Assembly: GCF_041146795.1 (NCBI RefSeq)
Contig: NC_135167.1
Span: 30,770,954-30,834,953 of the forward strand
From: Maylandia zebra
Lineage: Eukaryota > Chordata > Actinopteri > Cichliformes > Cichlidae
DNA length: 64,000 nt
Direction: 5' to 3'
Shown: one piece after another, positions 11,201 through 24,620 of the stretch
How the letters are laid out: every line of letters starts with the position of its first letter
Numbering within the stretch: position 1 is the first letter of the stretch
Position numbers and translations under genes: made by a program
Notes under the pieces: generated by a model
Database searches by the model: none
Seen by the model: the letters and a program-made list of their open reading frames with translations, nothing else
Told to the model about the DNA's origin: nothing

Positions 11201-13534
11201 TAAAGGCAGGCTGCATGGCTAGGTGGCTGGCTTTATACACCTGTGGTAATGGGACAGAAAATGCCTGAATATAAAGATGAAGAGGTGTGACCTAATAGTT
11301 GTGTTTCTATAGTATAATTGCAAGCAACATGAATGCATGTGCATACTTCTCTTATGAAAGTATTCTGTCTATGATTCTTCAGTAGTTTGAAACAGCTCTT
11401 TTAGTTTGGGAATTGTCAGAGTCTGACGTGCGTTCTACTGAAAAGGAAAAACTCAGAGCAGCTCAGTTAAACAAATGCAGAAATAAACCATACTTTTGGT
11501 CAACCTAGTTGTAAATTCTAAACTGTGAACTATGAATATGAATTTGTTCCTTTTAAACAATATGAACTAAACTTGTCCTTGCAAAACTTGAACTTGTACA
11601 ACACTGGCTAAATAGGGATGAAAAATCTTGAAAGCTCTTGGATAGCGTCACATTCATGTCACTTTTATAGATCAATAATAATAATACTAATAATAATAAT
11701 ACGTCTGGCAATCTCTGGAGTCTTCATTTTCTATAAAATTTGTAGGTTAAAAATAATTTTAACCTATCCAACATCCAACTGAAAATTGTTCACCTGTGAG
11801 AAACACTGCTAGCAAAGATTGATTTTTTTCTATTCAGCAGGCAGCAGGCAACTCCATTTATTATAAAGCTGTTGCCATTTCTCACCAGTCCGTTTCATAA
11901 ATAGACTCACTTGGATTGCCTAACCTGATATATTAATGTTCATTCATGTAGATTTGCCATTTTTGTAGCACCAACTGCAACTGATTTACTACTAAGTTCA
12001 ACTGCTGCTAACGTGCTGGTCATCAGCCCTATCAGCCTCATTTCCTGCCTTTTCCCATGACTAACCTGGTTCTCTCTCTTGTTCCACTGCCTTGGATTAC
12101 AGCTGGTGATGCTAGTCCTTGTTGTTCTCCATGACTTAGAGGGACAAAACCTGCAGCAGGTGGACAACTGCCGTGGTGAGCTCAGCAAGACTGCAGAGTA
12201 GAAACTACGAAGTGCAGTCTGTGGAGTTGGAGTCCATCTGTAGCAGGAAAGACTGCCTGGAGAGGCAGCTGGTTATACTATCAGTGACAGTTTTCACAAA
12301 GTGTTTGCAAATGAACTACTTGGAGAGAAAGACCTTATATAAGGTAATTACTCTGTGTGCCTTCTTTGGGATGACAGAACATTTAACCCCCACTAAAACC
12401 TCCAGATCTGTGAGAAACACTTTTAGCAAACATTGTACTCTTTCCTAGATGCCAGCAGGGGTGATTGTTTACATGTCTATGAGAAAATTATCCTGATTTA
12501 TTACATCAGAAAACATTTTCCTAGTTTTAAGTTTTAATTTATTTTAAAAATTGTATTGTGTATGTATGAAGTGTCTTCATTCCTCGGTCAGATCCACTTT
12601 CCAGACAGCAAGATGGTGACAGCCAAAAAGCCCAGTGAAGGCTACATGTAGCTACTGGCGGTTAGTTAATTTCAGTTTTCCATCTGTTATAAAGTGTGTG
12701 ATTTCTACCAATGTTTAATTTGCAAATGTCAGCATGCTATCAATCTATACGTAGACATTATATATGCAAAAGTACTCGTCACTGTTAACATGCTAGCAAG
12801 ATGCTGCTGCCAAGATGATCTCACAGTGTCTTAGCTGTTCAGTCAGATCTACTCCTCAATGCATTTTGAGATAAGTGGGGCCAAGCATAGATATGCCTGA
12901 GAGTTGTATTTCAGAGGTTTTCAGAATCAGACGCTCAGCAGTTAGAAAGTTAAAAAGGAAGTATCTCAAAAAACCCCAACATCATATGTTCTTTAACCAT
13001 GTTTGCACATACTTCTTACTTCTTCTTTGTTGCCACATTTACTGTGTCCTCAGCCCAGGCTTGAGTACGGTGCAAGTCCTTTGGTAGCGATGGTGGGTAA
13101 ATCTCAAAGAGCATCAATCACTGGACTCCAGTCCAAACACATGTTCAACGCACATTCTCCTGTTCCTTCTCCGTGCCACAGATCTCAGGCATGGCTCTCA
13201 TCTAATGGACAATAACAAGGCAGTTAAGAGCAGCAGGACCGAGTTCAGTCCCACTCAGAGACACTAAATCAATCTGTCCCAAATAAACACCAGGCTTTTA
13301 CGCCATTTGCTCATCCTGAAGCCTGAGCTTGGAAAGTAACATCTCTAATTTATTACAATCCAGCTACAAACGGATGAAGACTTTATGTTACCTAGAAGTA
13401 AGACTGTGCTGTCAGTGCACTCGTGAGTTGAAATATCTTTGCTCTTCCCCACATTTCTCCTGGTTATCATTTTTCTTTTCCGTGAAATCTAAACATGCCT
13501 TCCTGGAATTAGGAGAAGCTATTTTTAGGGATTC
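5289..13534. other. Gene-poor stretch with minor repeats
   Basis: No supported host gene over about 8 kb. It contains a (TTTA)n tract near 6572-6595, an 18-bp T run near 9466-9483 and many short AT runs. The segment near 6990-7060 (TCCATCCATT followed by CCTGGCCCAG) looks like a LINE or SINE tail fragment, but I cannot name it. The longest frames (82-91 codons near 11940-12448) lack domain motifs and splice partners. Confidence 0.45.
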
Positions 13535-14151
13535 TGTCACAGGCTGGGTCTCTGACCCAGCGCTCTGAGTTCATGTTTGTATTTGTCTCATTTTGTTATG
13601 TGATTTAGTTTGTGTTATTTCCTATCTGCCTTTAGTTTAGGCAGTTATTGTTCCTGGGTTTTCTATGTTTTGGGGTTTTGTATTTATTCATCACATATTA
13701 GGTCTGTTAAGTTGTGTTGTCATGTTTTAGTTTTAGTATTTCCTGTTTTATTCTGACAATGTCATGTGTTCTTTGTATTTAGCTTTCCTCTCCTGGTCCT
13801 GTCATTAGGTTTATGTCTGTCAGCTGTTTCCCCCATGTGTCTCCACCTCCCCTGATCACCTCATGTATGTATTTAAGCCCTTTGTTTTCTGCATGCCATT
13901 GTCAGGTCGTCTGCTCATCCATGTCTCATCTCCAGGTACCCATGTCAGTTCACTATGGTTAAGGTTTTTCATGTTTTGTTATTAGTTCACCCAGTTTAGG
14001 TTATTGTTTAGTTTTCACCGATGCCCTATTATTTTGTACCCTCGTTGCTAACCTCAATAAACGGCTTGTTTTGTTAATCCACACCACGTTTTGGTCTGCG
14101 TTTGAGTCCTCCTCTGCAACACATACGGTCTGCCCCAGTCAGACCGTGACA
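13535..14151 (+). mobile_element. Solo LTR of a retrotransposon
   Basis: A 617-bp unit begins TGTCAC and ends GTGACA. It is flanked on both sides by the direct repeat GATTC (13530-13534 and 14152-14156), the 5-bp duplication expected of LTR integration. Inside are a TATA-like TATTTAAG (13870) and an AATAAA (14056) in the order expected of U3-R, so the LTR reads on the plus strand. No internal gag or pol and no second LTR is present, so this is a recombination-derived solo LTR. The family (Gypsy or other) cannot be decided from the LTR alone. Confidence 0.85.
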
Positions 14152-14156
14152 GATTC

Positions 14157-16079
14157 AGCATATTTCAGACAAAAAGGGAAATGTTTAAATTCAGACTTTT
14201 AAAAAAATCGTTTTTTGCACAAATTTTTGCACTTCTTAAAAACCGACTAATTTTGTAATTTTCTGATTAAGTTCAAACGTCTTCCAAGGTTCAGACACAT
14301 TACAGGATAAAATGAACCCCTTTTCTTTTAAATGTGCTAGCTCATTTATTATATTAAGCTTAATTAATTACAGTTTAGCTGATATAGGTTTAGTGCAAAG
14401 AGAGTGAGAGCTGACAGTTTGGGGAGACTGAGTAGCAGGGCAATCGAGCCTATGTTATGAATTATAAAGATGTGGTATTAAAAAAAAATCATTTCACATT
14501 AGTGTACACTGTGGTTCAGTACTAGCAGTGAACTAAACGTGTTCACTCTGGACAAGAAAACAAGGAAATTACTTTTTAATGGCATTTAATTAGTCTTATG
14601 CACAAAAAAGGCACGCGCCAGTCAAAAAATCCTTGTGAGGAAACATCTGCTTTATGTGCACAAATGTGTTCCGGCAAGCACGGGGATATGTGGCCGTGCA
14701 CAAATACTTTGGTTTCTAGGTTTAATGGGACAGACGTGGCAAGCACTTCTTGACTTTTTTATATTTCCTTTTGGAAAATTTGACAAGAAAAATCTATGTT
14801 AATAATTTTGTTAAAATTTCCATTCATAGTATCTATAAAATGAAAAAGTTTTTTTTATAGGCAGTAACGGTGAGGCACATGTGTACACAGATTTATGACA
14901 AGTGTAATCACACAGAGACCTTTCAGAGGAGGAAACGTCCCCAAATTTCATCAGACAGAGTTTGAGTTTTGTTGAAGACGGTTACTGTAAGAACTATGCT
15001 TTTAACATATGACAGTCCCTTTTTCAGAATTTTCCATCTCTTCCGTGTTAGAGATGATGTAAACATAGACATCTACTATGCTCTAAAACATAATTTGTCA
15101 CATGCAGTATATGTTTACAGTCTAGAGACTGGTTGTCACACATAAAGGTTAAGTTCTTGCTTAGTTGGTTTCTTCTAAATGGAGCTTTTTCTTTTCAAAT
15201 AGCTTTAAATTGTCTCACATTAGGTGTGAAACGTCACAAACAATCAAAACCAAAAAGGAAAAATCAGGTTGCAGTTTGGGGCTGGAGTCACTCAGCAGAA
15301 GTAAGAGTGCAGAATCAGTGAGCAGAACTAATTTCATCAAATATTAAACTTGGTTTAGCGACTCGGCTGAGCATTGCAGAATTCCAGAGAGAGTTCTCCC
15401 CCAAGGCTGACTGCATGAGGAAAGCTGAAGGATCATGGGACATTTCATACAGGAAGGACTGAGGGTTGCCATTTTGAGAAGTAATTAATACAAAACATAC
15501 ATATATATATATATAAATTCTGTTTGGTATATTTATTGGCAATATTTAGTGACGAGGCAATAAAAAATAACAAGAAAAATGCTGAAAATTCTTGAATCAA
15601 ATCCAGCTAAAAACATTTGAGTAAAAACATCATATCGTGGACATTATTTCATTTTTTGGCTTTGATTGATTGATAGAAATATTTTATGTCTTACTTTATT
15701 CATTTTTGGTCAACATTCTGGATCAGTTCCAAGAACACCTAAAATATATATGGATATATGATGAACTTTTAAGCACTAAGGTAGTTTGGCTTCGTTGATG
15801 CAAAGTTGTTAAAGTTATCTAAAAAACAGCTGTCTGAACATCCAACTCAATCCTAGAAAGTGCCGTTTGTTACAAGCTATTAGTCATCTTCCTGGCTGTT
15901 CTTGCACTAAGCAACTGCATGAATTTTATTTGGAGAAAGTGGCGATTCTGTTCTTCCGGTGAACATTTTAGGCTCAGAGCAGGTGATGTGTAGAAAAGTG
16001 GGCGGGTGGGTGGGTGGGGGGCTTTAATGGCTGAACAGAATCAGAGAAAATGTTTTTGGAGGTAAGATAAAGTGCATTA
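14157..16079. other. Non-coding stretch
   Basis: AT-rich sequence with no supported gene. A short TA repeat lies near 15500-15513. Confidence 0.4.
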
Positions 16080-16330
16080 CCCACGGGCAACCAATAGGTT
16101 GGCACTATCCCATCGCTTTCCATCACCCCCACTCAGCTCCGCCAGCTGAGGCATACTTAGCACCATTCATAATGCATACTCACCCTCCTCCCCACAACCC
16201 GGCCTGTCATGGCTCGTTCCCTTCGACAACTCAGCCCAGCTCTACTTTTGCCCCTAAGAGGATGCAAACAGTTGCATAATTTAGATGCTACCCGCTGTTT
16301 TCAGGGCTCATCTCTTATCAAAAATGTAAC
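16080..16330. promoter_or_regulatory. Candidate conserved non-coding element
   Basis: A complex, repeat-free block of balanced composition within AT-rich surroundings. It contains CAACCAAT, CATAATGCATA, ATGCAAA and TTGCATAATTTAGATG (octamer and homeodomain-like half sites). I see no frame or repeat signature. Function is an inference from composition only. Confidence 0.25.
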
Positions 16331-16689
16331 ACACAGAGTTTCTGGGGGACTTTTATCTAAAGGGGGCAATGGAAGATGCTCTAGTTGAGACAATGGCCTG
16401 AGACATCAGCTAAAACTTCCCAAACTTTTTTTGTGCAACTTTTCCGAACTGTGATGATGTCATGTTTTGCTGCCTACATGTGTGCAGCTCATAAAGCCTG
16501 AAGGACGAGGAACAGAGACATACGCTGTACCTTGAAAACAAAAGCAGTGTAGATTAATTTGAATGACCAACAACAGAATTATATTTAAGACTAAGCTTGC
16601 ACAGACTTATCTGTTGTACTTTATTAAAAATATTTTTTGCTGCATTTGTGGTTTTCTGTACAATCTGAAATCATTACTTGACATAGTGA

Positions 16690-17300
16690 GTGCCATAAAT
16701 TGTTGGAAAATACAATACCTCAGTTGATTTTTAAACAAACAATCAATATAAAAGCCATGGCAAGAACTTTACTGGTGTCCAAATCCACAATCTGGTTCAT
16801 TCATATAAAGCATAAATGCACCAGCCAGCGCAGCAAAATTAAAAGGCTACAAAGACCACAGAAGACAACTGAAGTGTATGATGACAGAATTGCCAGTGGA
16901 GCCGAGTCACTAGTGTTTATTGATGATGTGACCTCTGATACAAGCACCAGGATGAATTGTGAAGTGTAAAGGGTTACACTCTCTGCTCAGATTCAGCCAG
17001 ATCCTTCAAAACTGATCTAACAGAGCTTCACAGAGCAAACGGATAGTGACCCAAAGCAAACTGCAAAAGCAAACCAAGAGTTTCACAAAGCCAAAAATTA
17101 GGACATTTTTCAATGACCAAGTCAGGGACCTGATCTCATCACAACAGAGCTTGCTTTTCAGGCACTGAGGACAAAACTGGAAGCAGAGAGACCCACAAAC
17201 AAGCAACAACTGAAGGTGGCAGCAACACCAAGCAGAGCATCTCAAGGCAGGCAATGCAGGATGTGGTGATGTCCATGCCATTTTATATTAATAGTCACTA
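16690..17300 (+). mobile_element. Tc1/mariner transposase relic
   Basis: A plus-strand decayed Tc1-family transposase. The N-terminal helix-turn-helix remnant reads MARTLLVSKSTIW (about 16757-16795), and FIDDVTSDTSTRMN follows near 16917. After a stop the next segments read LSAQIQPDPSKLI, then WPSQGPDL near 17125, corresponding to the family's LxWPxQSPDLNPIE region. Multiple stops and a large central deletion make it inactive. No terminal repeats were identified. Confidence 0.75.
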
Positions 17301-18734
17301 TGGTGGGGGACAGTGGATGAAGCAAAACTACAAAAAAAATCATCTTTGTCCAATAAATTGTGGACCTATGTAGAGTAATATTGTACACATGACATATTTT
17401 TAAATGACTAAGCATGAAACACTGTCTCATCATGAACGGGGGAATCAAAGTATACCACATTAAATAAATGAGAGTATTGTTTCAATGTATTTGATAAAGA
17501 GAAACAAAAGGGCCCATTGAGGAAACTCACACAGCCGGTGTGGCCATCTGCAGCCAGGGAAGGTCAAGGTGAGTGAGGCCACAAGGAGAGAAAGACAGAG
17601 GAATATTTAAGACAGGAGGAGAACACCTGCTGAATTTATCTGTCTTCATTCTGTTAAAGAAAAGATATGCTTGTGTGGGATGTGTAGATGGAAGTTTTCT
17701 TTGGTTTCACTTCATCGTCACTGTGGAATTCTAATAAAGGTTAAAATACAAAAAGCCATTTTATTCCATAAAAATCTTTTTATTTATCTATTAAATCAGA
17801 AACAGTGTTAATGCCACTAATATACGAGTGCCCTTCATTTACAAATGATTTTAAATCCAAGGACCCTCAGTAACGACCTCAGTAACTAGCTGGTGGCTGT
17901 AGCAGCTTTCATAAACAGATTGAGGATAGCAGAGTTGGTCTGATCCATGATCGGAACAACTGCGAATCACAAGCTTGACATTGTTACAAAGAACAAACTT
18001 GAAGCATTTAATGCACAAATTTTAAAGGTCTGATGTGAGGGGGGAAATAGCTTTAATGGGCAATGTGAACAATCAGGCAGATGGAAGTAAATACACATTT
18101 TCTCATGTACCTGGGTCTACTTTCTATAGGGAGAAGAGGACAGAAAGCAGGATGAGTTATACATCATGTTGGGCTTGTGATATGAAGTGAACCAGGAGTG
18201 ATCATGGTGCTTTTATTCTCTCTCAGCACACATGCATTGCTGTAGATTTGCACGCAAGTGTAGCATGTAAGCTATATTGTTTTAGTGGTTAATCAGAATC
18301 TAACCAAGAAGAAACACAATGGAAGACCCCTCCGCTGCCCAGCGCTCGGAGCTACTCACATTCTTTTGAGGTTTAGCTTAGTTTGGGTCTGTCAGTTTCT
18401 AAAAGCTGAAAAGCAGCCAGGCAATGCATCAAGTAGAGTTTACATAAAATCCGGTGAAAGTGTATCCTGGTCTTGATCATACTCAGGATATACTCTTTAC
18501 ATGAGAAAGCAGGTTTCAGATCATCTGAGTGCAGGTGTGTCTGCTTTAACTCCATATTCAGCCTGCGTTTGACATTTCCCCACTGAATGAGTTACTTCTG
18601 CGGTTAATAATGAACCCAGATTGGTGTCTGGGTTTTTGAACAGTGTTGTGGAAGAAAATGGCAACTAAAATGTACTGTTTAGTGGAGTTTCCTTTTTGCT
18701 TTTTTCATGGTTTGCTGATCATTGTTGTTGCTTC
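17301..18734. other. Non-coding stretch
   Basis: No supported gene. The 17500-17640 segment is purine-rich with TATTTAAG and could be part of an unassigned repeat. Confidence 0.35.
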
Positions 18735-19645
18735 CAGTCAATTTTAATGTCACGTTTACGCAGATGATATTGTCATATATTGTGCAGCGCCCATTCCTGC
18801 TGAGGCCTTTGAGTATTTACAACTTTCATTTGATAGAATACAAGTATAACTTTGTCATCTACAAGTTGTCTTAAATGTAGACAAAGCAAAATGTAATTTG
18901 TTTACAGCTTCAAATCGGTATTGCCTGAGTTCAACAAAATTGAGCTTGTGTCTGTTTGCAATTATCTTGGATTTAAAAAGGATGATCTTTTGTCTTTAAA
19001 GGAGAATATTCAAGATGCTGTAAAACAAAACAAAAAAAGAAACTTTAATTAAGATTTTATCGGTGGAGACAACGTTTTTTTGCCCGTCGTTGATTATGGA
19101 GATGTGTTGTTTCTGAATGCTTCTGTTCATTGTCTTCACATGCTGGACTGAGTGTATCACAAGGCCTGCGATTCATCACCAACTGCAGTCCCCTTACTCA
19201 CCAATGTGTACTTTATTCTAAAGTCAATTGGACATCTTCATGCATTAGAAGCCTCAGTCACTGGTATGAGGTTATTTCTAAAACTATTTTGGTTATTGTT
19301 CCGTCTTATTTCTCATTCTTGTTAACAAGGAAACATGGAAGTCATGATATCAGATCTACGGATGTTCTGCATTTTATAATCCACAGAATAAAAACTGAAC
19401 TGGGGGAGAAAGCATTTTGAGTTTTGGCACCAAGTGCTGGGAGTAAATTACAATCTGAACTTAATTTTAAGACGTTGTTCTGATGAACAAAGTTCTGGTG
19501 GGATCATTAAAGTTAACCTTGTCTGTGTGCAAGTGTTCTAGTTGTTAAATTCATTTGATGTGTGTTCTGTGTATCTATGTTGCTGCCCTCTTGGCGTGGT
19601 CTCCCTGCTAAAAGAGATCTTGGTGGGACTGACCTGGTTATATAA
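18735..19645 (+). mobile_element. LINE 3' fragment (L2/Rex1-like), decayed
   Basis: A plus-strand reverse transcriptase remnant. It starts at the catalytic box YADDIVIYCAAPIP (about 18755), followed by LNVDKAKCNLF near 18873. Later come the carboxy-terminal LINE blocks VDYGDVLFLNAS (about 19090) and LRFITNCSPLTHQCVLYSKV (about 19160). Frame breaks and stops are frequent. The tail near 19575-19645 (GTCTCCCTGCTAAAAGAGATCTTGG) resembles the 3' UTR of fish LINEs ending in TGGTTAAATAA. The clade assignment is from memory. Confidence 0.65.
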
Positions 19646-21173
19646 GATTTCATTTGCCTTAGATTTTCTCTATATTTACTATAAACTTTAAAGTTTACAT
19701 TTGTTGCATTTTTAATGAAGGCTGTGGCACAGAAATAGAGGGCAAATAATGAAAACTACATTCGTGCTTATTCTTGCTAAAACTTACAACCTTGACTACA
19801 GACTGAATATCTAAGGATTGTTTTCTCCAGGTGTGAATAAGGTGTAAAGTTTTCTTCTGTGTTGAAATAAGCACGTGACACGTTTGACAAAAGCAGAAAT
19901 TGTTTTTTGCAGTAATAAAAACAGACGTCTCAGGAGCCTACCTTTGTAACTGGATCGCCTCGCTGAACAATAGGAGCTCATTCTCAGGACCTTATTAGGC
20001 AAACAGAGAAAAGTGGCTGGTGTTGGAAGCAGAAACAGAGGGGCACATGTGAATAATATCTAACTGTGGTGAAAAACAAGTGAAAATGAAAACAAGAGAC
20101 CACCTAAACGCTTTAAAATAAATAAACTACTGTGGTGTTTGTCTGAGTGTAAACTGTGTGACATTGATATTTTTTTCAAAGATCACAAATTTATATAAGC
20201 TTGATTAGAATCGGCACATATTTTACAGACTTGACAATTGACTTGAAAGCCTCACTGAGGAGTCCTGAGTCTAGTCACTGAAATTAAAATAGAAAAATGA
20301 CTAAAGTTTTGGTTTTTTAACCTTTTTTTTTCTTTTTTTTTTTTACATTAACCATGTATTATTATTTCAAGGCCATGTAAATGTTTTCCCCAAAATATCT
20401 GCCTATGCCAATATAGTATAATGCCCCACAAAGCCTGCTATTATGTGCCAGCAGCAACATAGCTTCATTTGCCTCTCCATAATAGGTCATATCAGGAGCT
20501 CGGCTTGTAATTATTGTTTACTGCTCCTCAACTCCATTTATGGTGAACTGTCTTGATCTGGTGGTGAGCGGCGAGCCTGTAATCTCCTGGATTTGCGGGC
20601 TGCTCGCAAAATTACTGTCACGGATGAGAAGATTATTTAATTCCTGAATCCCAGTAAGGTCAGAATTTCACACATCGCTGAGTGGCCTTGGCTTTAAATT
20701 GGAGCCTGCTGGTAAATGTCAGTAAAAGAGGTAATGTTGATTAAAGACATAGTTTCATAGTTTAAAGATGACGACTACCTGGTGTAAGCGCAGGTTTGCG
20801 ATTACAGGAGTTACCTACAATACCTCAAATTGGATGCTGTGCTGAAGTTATTAACTTAAAGATGACAAAGCTATATGACACAGCCAGTGAGTCTTTTATA
20901 GCCACATGTTTCATCTTATCCAGAAAGAAGCAGCAGATCCAGTTCAGTAGCTGAATGAGTTTAATTTGCTGTGAAATGCTGAACTTTGAGCTTTACTTCA
21001 TGCACCTGAAGCCAACCTCCTTCAGTTTCTAGATTAAGACTTAGGGCTGTAATAAAAATGGCTGTTAGAGATTTAACCCAACACTACAGAATAAATGATC
21101 CTTGGGTTCACACTGTGCTTATGTACTTGTGCTAAAAGTCTTGATCCTTCTTAGGTAAAAGTCAGACCTGGAA
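19646..21173. other. Non-coding stretch with one candidate regulatory block
   Basis: No supported gene. The 20420-20740 part is complex and homeobox-site-rich and is listed separately. Confidence 0.4.
20420..20740. promoter_or_regulatory. Candidate conserved non-coding element
   Basis: About 300 bp of repeat-free, composition-balanced DNA with TAATTATTG, GATTATTTAATTC and TTGATTAAAG motifs in AT-rich surroundings. This is typical of teleost developmental enhancers, but I have no alignment, so function is inferred only. Confidence 0.25.
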
Positions 21174-21325
21174 CATCCTGGTGGTTTAGGGGTTAAGATG
21201 CTGGTGCCTTCCTCTGTTTGTCTTTGGCCTCTGACCTTTGTTGTGTGCTCCTCATTTCCCGTCATCTTGTTATTTCCTCCTATCTAAAAAAAAAAAGGAA
21301 GAAAAAGAACAAAAAGCTTACACTA
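21174..21325 (+). mobile_element. tRNA-derived SINE relic
   Basis: The head GTGGTTTAGGGGTTAAGATG resembles an A box. The body with TTGTGTGCTCCTCATTTCC and CCTCCTATCTAAA, then an A-rich tail, matches a common fish SINE whose 3' part ends in TAAA plus an A-rich tail. The B box is decayed. The family name is not certain. Confidence 0.5.
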
Positions 21326-21329
21326 AAAA

Positions 21330-23110
21330 TAAAAGCACAAACCGCTTTGACTCAATTAAGGCAATAATAACATAAATGTGTCCTTATTTGTTTTGAATCT
21401 AGCCATCTAAGAAGAGCTGATCTTTGCATGGCTCAGGTTCAGAGATGAGCTGCATGGCATGACTGCAAACCATGCCTACCCCGTTCTGAGCCAGATCCAG
21501 GGGGGCCTAGAAGAAGCACTGAACTGATTTCGTCAGTCGTCAAACACGTGGTCCCAGCCCTGCACCAGTGCAAGTCCAAAGTCTGGATGGCTGGGGGTCT
21601 CCTGTGCTGTAAACCATCTTGGACTTTATGCCAGTGATAGGTGGCTTAGACTCTCAGGATCAGCGATGGGATCAAAGGCTTCAAAAAGGCAGCAAGTTTC
21701 ATGTTATGTTTAGCCTTTTATGCTAACTGGTGTGGCCTCTCCTCTGGGACTGGGGGAGAGATGAGAAGACGATTATAGGGTCACTCCCCCTTGTTCTCAT
21801 TCTCCTTCACCCCCCCTCCCCCCCCTCTTTGACTCTTCCTTCCTTCTCTATCATCTCCTCCTCCTGCTCCTGCCGCTCCTCCTCCAGCGCTAGCAGGATA
21901 ACATACCGCCTGCCTCTTGTTTGGATAACTTAATGCTGAGATGTCAGCCTCGATTCTGATATATACCACCTGCCTTGGCCTCTGGCTGACCTCCTACTCC
22001 AGCTCCCACTGCAGAGACATTCCAGTGCTTTTCTGGTGCTTTGTTTACACTGCAGCAGATTGCCATGGTCTCCCTATCTGTGTCATCACAGTGGTTGGCT
22101 TCCACGAGAGTCATCCCAACATGCTCGGGTTGTTTTGGAGGATATGCAAGTTCAACGAAGCTTCGGTGACCCTTAAGATGAATTGCTCTCCGTAAAAGTG
22201 AAATTTTAAACTGAGAAGTTAAAATTCCTTTTTTCAAAACTTTAGATTTACAGAATTAGAAAAAGGGGGAGGTCACTGGACATGTTTGCTACACAATTTC
22301 TTTTGGCCTGGGCCCAGGAGGGGAAGTCCCCAAGCGGCCAACAGTCATTCAGATGCCAAGAACCCTCCCACTCAACACTGTGGCCACACCACGCCTGGCC
22401 TTTAAATTAATTAGTGCTGTTGACTTACATTTTAAGTCCATGTTAGATCCAACCTGAAAGACTGACGTCAAGCAAAAACAAGTTTTCAATTCAGTAGCCT
22501 TTATCGTGGATTTAGCTCAAGTGCATCAGTTTTAATGGGACACGCACAAACTCTGCTGTTAGAAAGCTGTCTTGAAGAAGAAGAAACATTGCGTTTTTGT
22601 GTGAGTGTGTTTTTCCATTCTTAGTTTACCTGAAGTTACCTTCTTAGTTATGTTCTGCCAGCAGCTGGCACTTGTGACCAGGCAGATATTTTCATCTACT
22701 CTCAGTTTATCTTCTGCATAATATTCACTTTGACATCTGGTTTAACAATCAAGATTAGCATAAACAAAGCAATGCAATTTTACTTATTTATTTATTTATT
22801 CATTCATTTATTTAATTATCTATTTTGCAAGACATTTAACCAGGCATCTAAAGTGTTTGGTTTACTCCTGCTTCTTTTCAGCTGAGGAACACAGCTGCGA
22901 GGAGACCCATTTGTGTCTCAGGGGCTGAGATGGAGACGAGTGCTGACAACCTTTGTAATTCACTACTCCCTCTGTCTTTGCAAATAATCTCTGAATCATT
23001 TACTGACAAGCCTTTCAAGGAGCTCTCAGGTATCCGCACTGCTGATCCATCCACTGAGGCTCCCCGTCAAATCCATAATTCATTCCAAGGGGTTAGAACC
23101 CTCCATCGTA
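21330..23110. other. Non-coding stretch
   Basis: No supported gene. A pyrimidine-rich tract lies at 21785-21890. The block 22270-22440 is GC-balanced and repeat-free and may be regulatory. A (TTTA)n tract lies near 22782-22815. Confidence 0.4.
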
Positions 23111-23112
23111 TG

Positions 23113-23320
<208 letters not shown>

Positions 23321-23339
23321 CCAAAGAAATTTAGAGTCC

Positions 23340-24060
23340 CAGCAAAAATGTATTATATCATTTTTCAAAGAAAATCCTTGTTGCCAGGCATCCTCTGCCG
23401 CCTTCAGTTTTGTCTACAGTCTTGACTGACTCATTCATTTCTGATCCTTTACTTTAATAAACTCATCATGATATGATTTGGGTCGTTATCCAACTGCACT
23501 ACAAAGGGCCATCTGATCAGTTTTAGCAACAGGATGAATCTGAGCAAGGAGTACAACCCTGCACACTGACCATCCTGCTGCTTCTATTAACAGTCACATC
23601 ATCGATAAACTCTAGTGACTCAGTTCCACTGGCAGCTGCCCATACCATAACATTGCCTCCACCATGTTTGACAGATGTTTGTAAGAAAGCTGTTCCTTTC
23701 ACTTTCCATACTTCTCTATTTTCCCCATTCTGGTTAATCTGTCCTGAGAGTCCAGATTTGAACAGGCTTTTTTACATACCCTAATCTAACTTGACACTTC
23801 TTTTTCTGAGGGCCACCAGTGTGACACTAACCTTGCAGCCTGTTTTTTTTTTTATTCCTTTGTATTTACATCCATGGAAGTGTCTCTTGTTTGGAGATGC
23901 TGACCATGATAACCCTGTCTGCTCAAGTGTTCTCGCTTTGGCCTAGGGAGGCCAAGGAAAGAGTTTCACCATTGTCTGCTTTAGTTTACTTTCATAGTCT
24001 TAAAGGCGTTTTTGTGTTGCTGAGCTGGCCCAGTGCATTACTTATTTATTTATTTATTTA
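23340..24060 (-). mobile_element. Tc1/mariner transposase relic
   Basis: On the minus strand, VKHGGGNVMVWA (about 23640-23680) is the Tc1 catalytic-core block normally read as VKHGGGSIMVWG. The flanking sequence also matches the family in order on the plus strand: CATAACATTGCCTCCACCATG, TGAGGGCCACCAGTG and TTGTGTTGCTGAGCTGGC. Stops and gaps show decay. It abuts the TATC array on the left and another dispersed repeat on the right. Confidence 0.75.
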
Positions 24061-24094
24061 GAAAATAGACCAAATTGTTGAGTGGTCACTCCAA

Positions 24095-24620
24095 ATGTTT
24101 CTCATTTCAAATCAGTTCAATGTTATCTATATATTGCCTCAATGCACTTATTATTGTAAGGTAAAGACTGTACAATGATACAGAGAAAACCCAGCAATCA
24201 GATGACCCCCTATGAACAAGCACTTTGGCGACAGAGGGAAGGAAAAACTCCCTTTTAACACAAAGAAACCTCTGGCAGAACCAAGCTCAGGGAGGGACAG
24301 CCATCTGTCACAACTGGTTGGAGGTAAAGGGAGGAAGACAGGACAAAAGACATGCTCTGGAATATGATAAATAACTAATGATAAATGCAGAGTGGTGTAT
24401 AAACACGTGAGTAAAAAAAGGTGATAGAAGGAGGAACATTTAATGCATCATGGGAAGGCTCCCAGTAGCCTAGGCCTATTGCAGCATAACTAAAGGAGGA
24501 TTCCGGGTCACATGATCCAGCCCTGACTATATGCTTTATCAAAAAGTAACGCTTTAAGGCAAATCTGTAACATTACAGATTCATCAGAGCAAATAGGGGA
24601 TAAAGATGATAATTATTAAT
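24095..24620. repeat. Abundant percomorph interspersed repeat, class unknown
   Basis: It starts with a degenerate TTCAATTCAATTTTATTTATATA end. It continues through CAGAGAAAACCCAGCAATCA, GACCCCCTATGA, GGAAAAACTCCCTTTTAACA and GAGGGACAGCCATCTG. I recognise this as a very common dispersed sequence in spiny-rayed fish genomes but cannot give its class. No coding capacity. Confidence 0.6.
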
